NCBI RefSeq assembly: GCF_000300855.1
Contig: NZ_ALJF01000004.1
Location: 310,001-374,000 of the forward strand
Direction: 5' to 3'
DNA: 64,000 nucleotides
DNA from: Agrobacterium albertimagni AOL15
GTDB lineage: Bacteria; Pseudomonadota; Alphaproteobacteria; Rhizobiales; Rhizobiaceae
Under the pieces are notes generated by a model. The model was not told the DNA's origin and did no database searches. It saw only the letters and a program-made list of their open reading frames with translations. Numbering within the stretch: position 1 is the first letter of the stretch; each line of letters begins with the position of its first letter. Positions 60,266 to 64,000 of the stretch are shown piece after piece. The translations under genes and the position numbers were made by a program.

Positions 60266-63200
60266 TCAGGCTGTGACCGAAGGATCCTTGATCCGGAACC
60301 AGATCAGATAAAGCGCCGGCAGGAAAAGCAGCGTCAGCACCGTACCGACGACGATGCCGCCCATCATCGCGAAAGCCATCGGTCCCCAGAAGATCTCAGA
60401 GGCGATGGGGATGAGCGCGAGACTGGCGGCGGCAGCCGTCAGCATGATCGGTCGCATGCGGTGCTCGGTCGCCTCGCGAACCGCATCCCAGGCATGGCGG
60501 CCGTTGCGTTGCAGCGTATCGATCTCGACCACGAGGATGACCGAGTTTCGGATGAGGATACCGATCAGGGCCAAGACGCCGAGAATGGCAACGAAGCCGA
60601 GAGGCGCACCGCTGGGCAGAAGGGCTGCGACAACGCCGATCAGTCCAAGCGGAGCCACGATCACAACCATGAATAGCCGCTGGAAGCTTTGCAGCTGGAA
60701 CATGAGGATCGTCGTCATGGTCAGAAGCATCAGCGGAACGACGGCCGCAATCGGTGCCTGGCTCTTGGCGCTGCTTTCGACCGAGCCACCGACCGCGACA
60801 TGATAACCCGCAGGAAGATCGGCGGCGTAGGTTTCTACCTTGTCCTTCAAAGCCGCATCAATGGTGGCCGGCTGCGTGGCATCGGAGATGGCAGCCTTGA
60901 GCGTGATCGTCGGACTGCGATCACGACGCCAGATCACGGGCTGCTCCATGCCATAGGAGAAGCTGGCGATGGAGGCGAGCGGTACGGACTGGCCGTCACC
61001 GCCGGGCAGCTGCAGATTGCGAAGTGTTTCCACGGACTGGCGTTCGTCGCCCGGCGCACGGCCAACAACATTGATCAGATAGATGCTGTCGCGCAGCTGG
61101 GTCATGGTCGAGCCGCCGGCCATATTGTTGAGCGCCGTTGCGATATCGCTCGAGCTCACCCCGAGAAGACGGGCCTTGTCCTGAAGCACATCGACCTTCA
61201 CTGTGCGAGCCGGCTCCATCCAGTCGAAGACGATGCGACCGAGACGCGGCTCCGTGCCGATGACGGCTGCAAGTCCGGTTGCGTATTCGCGCACCTTTTC
61301 CGGATCCGGACCGCTGACGCGGTACTGGATCGGCCGGCCGACCGGCGGTCCGAGCTCCATTTCCTTGACCAGAATGTCCGTGCCCGGATAGCCATCCGCG
61401 GCAACCGCCATCAGTTTTTCCTTCAGAGCCTCCCGGGCTTCGATGCTCTTGGTGACGATGACCATCTGGCCGAAATAGGGGGCCGACGGCTGTACGTCGA
61501 ATGAGAGAACGAAGCGCTTGGCGCCTTGCCCGACATAGGATGTCCAGTGTTCGATACTGTCGTCATTGGCGAGGTAGGCGGCCTCGAATTCATCCATGTC
61601 GGCCTTGGTCTGGGCCAGCGTGGAGTTCTGCCGCCCGGTCCAGTCGACGATCAGCTCTGGACGATCCGATGCCGGGAAGAAATGCTGCTGGACGAAGCCC
61701 ATGCCATAGACGGAGAGGAGGAAGACGCCGAATGTGGCGGCGACCGTCATCTTCGGCCAATGCATGCAAGCCGCCAGAATGCGCGAAAACATCTGGGCGA
61801 CCCTGCCTTTCTGCTCATGATGCCGCTCCATCTTTGCCGGAAGGATCAGCACCCCGAGAACCGGCGCGAAGAGAACGGCGACGATCCAGGAAACGATGAG
61901 GGCAACGGCAATGACGACGAAGAGCGAGAAGGTGAATTCGCCAGCGGCACTGTCGTTCAGGCCGACGGGAATGAAACTCGCGACGGTGACCAGGGTGCCG
62001 GTAAGCATCGGAAATGCCGTCGAGGTCCAAACCGCTGTCGCTGCCTTGGACAGGGGTTCACCCTGTTCGAGCTTGGACACCATCATTTCGATGGCGATCA
62101 TGGCATCGTCGACCAAGAGGCCGAGCGCGATGATCAGTGCACCGAGCGAAATGCGCTGGAGGGAGATGCCCAGATATTCCATGGCGACGAAGGTGATGGC
62201 GAGAACCAGCGGGATCGACAGAGCAACCACGAGCCCGGCTCTGGCGCCCAGACTTATGAAGCTGACGACGAGAACGATGGCAATCGCCTCGAAGAGGGCC
62301 TTGGTGAAGCCGCCGACGGCTTCGTCAACGACGACGGCCTGATCGGCCACATGGTGAATGCCAATGCCGATGGGCAGGCTGGCGGTCACCTTTTCCATCT
62401 TCTCAGACAGGGCTTCGCCGAATTCGAGCAGGTTGGAGCCCGGCTTCATGCCAATCGCAAGACCGATCGCCGGCTCGCCATTAACCCGGAACAGCGCCTG
62501 CTGCGGGTCGACATAGCCGCGCGTGATGGTCGCGACATCGCTCAATCGGAAGAAGCGGTCGTTGACGCGAAGGTTGACCTTTCTCAGGTCGTCTTCCGTG
62601 GAGAACTGACCTGAGACGCGCATGCTGATGCTCTCGGACGCGGTGCGCAGAGTTCCTGATGCGACGACGGCGTTCTGATTCTGCAGTGTCTCGACGATCT
62701 GTTGCTGGGTGATGCCTAGCGCAGCCATACGCCGGGTGGAGAACTCCAGATAGATCACCTCGTCCTGAGCGCCGATGAGATCGACCTTGCCGACATTGGG
62801 AACGGCGAGGATCTCGGTTCGTGCCGCTTCCAGATAGTCCCGGAGCTGTCGCTGGGTCAGCCCGTCCGCGGTGAAGGCATAGATATTGCCGTAGACATCA
62901 CCGAAGCTGTCGATGAAGAAGGGACCGACCACACCCTGAGGAAGGTTGGGAACGATGTCATTGATCATGTTCCGGACCTTGACCCAGGTCGGGTTGACGT
63001 CCGCCGCCTTCGTGTTCTCGAGAAGGTTGACGTAGATCGTCACCTGTCCCGGGGCATTGATGCTCTTGGTGTAATCGAGGGATTCGAGTTCCTGCAGTTT
63101 CTTCTCGATCCGATCGGTGACCTGGCTGGTCATTTCATCGACCGATGCCCCCGGCCATTGGGCCTGGATCAGCATCGTCTTGATCGTGAATTCCGGATCT

Positions 63201-63319
63201 TCTTCGCGTCCGAGATTGAAATAGGACATGACCCCTGCGACCGTGGCAAGGATCATGAAGTACCAGACGAGCGACTTGTGACGCAGTGCCCATTCGGAAA
63301 GATTGAATTTGCTGTTCAT
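60266..63319 (-). CDS. RND family efflux transporter permease
   Basis: 1017 residues, proton-driven efflux of the hydrophobe/amphiphile (AcrB-like) group. Twelve membrane helices with two large periplasmic loops. LGLLVDDAMIAIEMMVSKLE in TM4 carries the Asp-Asp proton-relay pair; PGASVDEMTSQVTDRIEKKL and GTVLTLLFLPALYLIW flank the core. Its ATG overlaps the stop of the membrane-fusion gene by 4 bp. The substrate cannot be predicted; no local regulator or outer-membrane partner is in the window. Confidence 0.94.
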   Translation of the reverse strand: MNSKFNLSEWALRHKSLVWYFMILATVAGVMSYFNLGREEDPEFTIKTMLIQAQWPGASVDEMTSQVTDRIEKKLQELESLDYTKSINAPGQVTIYVNLLENTKAADVNPTWVKVRNMINDIVPNLPQGVVGPFFIDSFGDVYGNIYAFTADGLTQRQLRDYLEAARTEILAVPNVGKVDLIGAQDEVIYLEFSTRRMAALGITQQQIVETLQNQNAVVASGTLRTASESISMRVSGQFSTEDDLRKVNLRVNDRFFRLSDVATITRGYVDPQQALFRVNGEPAIGLAIGMKPGSNLLEFGEALSEKMEKVTASLPIGIGIHHVADQAVVVDEAVGGFTKALFEAIAIVLVVSFISLGARAGLVVALSIPLVLAITFVAMEYLGISLQRISLGALIIALGLLVDDAMIAIEMMVSKLEQGEPLSKAATAVWTSTAFPMLTGTLVTVASFIPVGLNDSAAGEFTFSLFVVIAVALIVSWIVAVLFAPVLGVLILPAKMERHHEQKGRVAQMFSRILAACMHWPKMTVAATFGVFLLSVYGMGFVQQHFFPASDRPELIVDWTGRQNSTLAQTKADMDEFEAAYLANDDSIEHWTSYVGQGAKRFVLSFDVQPSAPYFGQMVIVTKSIEAREALKEKLMAVAADGYPGTDILVKEMELGPPVGRPIQYRVSGPDPEKVREYATGLAAVIGTEPRLGRIVFDWMEPARTVKVDVLQDKARLLGVSSSDIATALNNMAGGSTMTQLRDSIYLINVVGRAPGDERQSVETLRNLQLPGGDGQSVPLASIASFSYGMEQPVIWRRDRSPTITLKAAISDATQPATIDAALKDKVETYAADLPAGYHVAVGGSVESSAKSQAPIAAVVPLMLLTMTTILMFQLQSFQRLFMVVIVAPLGLIGVVAALLPSGAPLGFVAILGVLALIGILIRNSVILVVEIDTLQRNGRHAWDAVREATEHRMRPIMLTAAAASLALIPIASEIFWGPMAFAMMGGIVVGTVLTLLFLPALYLIWFRIKDPSVTA

Positions 63320-64000
63320 CGGGCGATCTCGTCGGTGAAGGAAATGATCTGGTTTTCAGTGAGGGAGTTCACGCCGGCGCTGACCACGCGCTCTCCGGCC
63401 TGCAAGCCTGAAACAATGTCATAGCCGCCGCCCTGGGCCTTTTCGGCTTCGACAGGCCTGCGCGCCACGGCACCACTGGCCGGGTCGATGACCCAGACAA
63501 ATGCGCCGCCGGACTGATCGGCACCTATGGCCGTTTCAGGCAGCCAGATGGCGGTGGCGACGGCCGCGATTGGTCTCGCGACCACGGTGCTGCCCAAGCG
63601 AAAGGCCTTGTCCGGGGTGGACAGCGCAAGCTTGGTTCGCCGCGTCCGGGTTGCGCCATCAGCCTCGGGTGCGACTTCCCGCACGCGACCTTGTGCCGTG
63701 ATTTGCGGGTTCGACAGGAGGGTGACCTCGTATTCCGTATCGGGCAATTGAAGCGCCTTCAACGTGTCGGGGACATCGATGACAGCATCGAGGGCCTCGA
63801 GCCGGGCGATCGTCACGGCCGATTGACCGGCTGCAACGACCTGTCCGACTTCCGCGCTCACGGCCGAAACGACACCGTCGGTTTGCGCGACGACAGTGGC
63901 ATAGGTCGTCTGCTCGCGCGCCTTCGTCAGATCGGCTTCCTTTTGCTTGACGGTTGCCTCTGCGGCTTCCGCGGTCTGCTCGGCTTCTTCCAGTCGCTCC
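63316..64000 (-). CDS. RND efflux membrane-fusion protein, 5' end cut by the window edge
   Basis: The frame runs open to base 64000, so the N-terminus (signal or lipid anchor) is outside. Visible: the end of a coiled coil (EEAEQTAEAAEATVKQKEAD), the second half of the biotinyl-lipoyl domain (DGVVSAVSAEVGQVVAAGQ), then beta-barrel and membrane-proximal domains (LPETAIGAD, VVSAGVNSLTENQIIS). HlyD/AcrA type, coupled to the downstream permease. Confidence 0.92.
   Translation of the reverse strand, partial: ERLEEAEQTAEAAEATVKQKEADLTKAREQTTYATVVAQTDGVVSAVSAEVGQVVAAGQSAVTIARLEALDAVIDVPDTLKALQLPDTEYEVTLLSNPQITAQGRVREVAPEADGATRTRRTKLALSTPDKAFRLGSTVVARPIAAVATAIWLPETAIGADQSGGAFVWVIDPASGAVARRPVEAEKAQGGGYDIVSGLQAGERVVSAGVNSLTENQIISFTDEIAR

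Overview
The window is a GC-rich chromosomal segment from an alphaproteobacterium, almost certainly a member of the Rhizobiaceae (Rhizobium/Agrobacterium/Sinorhizobium relatives). Evidence for this: fabB-fabA next to irr; the FYDLN acid-rich protein next to cmk-rpsA; an NrnC-type exonuclease next to a phosphomannomutase; a complete glpRDSTPQUV-K glycerol locus; a smoEFGKS-mtlK polyol operon; and rhizobial-type promoters. No insertion sequence, phage, CRISPR array or rRNA was found. One tRNA (Ala-GGC) is present.

Layout. 1-4.4 kb: fabB (cut by the left edge), fabA, irr, a TRIC-type channel and small or membrane hypotheticals. 4.4-7.8 kb: tRNA-Ala, the FYDLN protein, cmk and rpsA; aroA, usually next to cmk in this group, is absent. 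7.8-14.5 kb: a long low-complexity protein, nadV, two small hypotheticals, nrnC, a CCTCCTCCC-loop small RNA (cuckoo/alpha-r14 type) and a phosphomannomutase. 14.5-20.6 kb: an ECF sigma/ChrR anti-sigma pair divergent from a membrane-lipid operon (FAD oxidoreductase, DUF1365, Cfa-like methyltransferase), a short-chain dehydrogenase and DUF2177. 20.7-23.3 kb: a DNA repair exonuclease and its ATP-dependent ligase. 23.3-33.3 kb: the glycerol uptake and catabolism operon. 33.4-36.7 kb: an ABC importer behind a cobalamin riboswitch. 36.8-40.4 kb: NDH-2, a stress-type cluster (small hydrophilic protein, manganese catalase, a candidate small RNA, DUF4142) with three matches to the EcfG/RpoE2 promoter pattern GGAAC-N16-GGTT. 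40.5-50.5 kb: a sorbitol/mannitol operon with regulator, extended by a HAD phosphatase and an FGGY kinase. 50.6-60.2 kb: the histidine-utilisation cluster hutF-hutH2-hutI-hutH-hutG-hutU-hutD-hutC. 60.3-64 kb: an RND efflux pump with its membrane-fusion partner (cut by the right edge).

The catabolic modules (glycerol, polyols, histidine) each carry their own regulator and recognisable operator-like repeats, so most of the window is self-contained nutrient and stress modules. The most unusual points are: (i) HutH2, an in-frame paralogue of histidine ammonia-lyase exactly three residues shorter at the Ala-Ser-Gly triad that forms the MIO cofactor; (ii) a candidate stress-controlled small RNA at about 39398-39480 with two CCTCCCCC boxes and its own GGAAC promoter; (iii) the three-hairpin CCTCCTCCC small RNA at about 12842-12962; (iv) the GlpS/GlpT ATPase pair, in which one ATP site keeps all its motifs and the other is degenerate; (v) a 10-bp tandem repeat carrying GGAAC upstream of the catalase gene.
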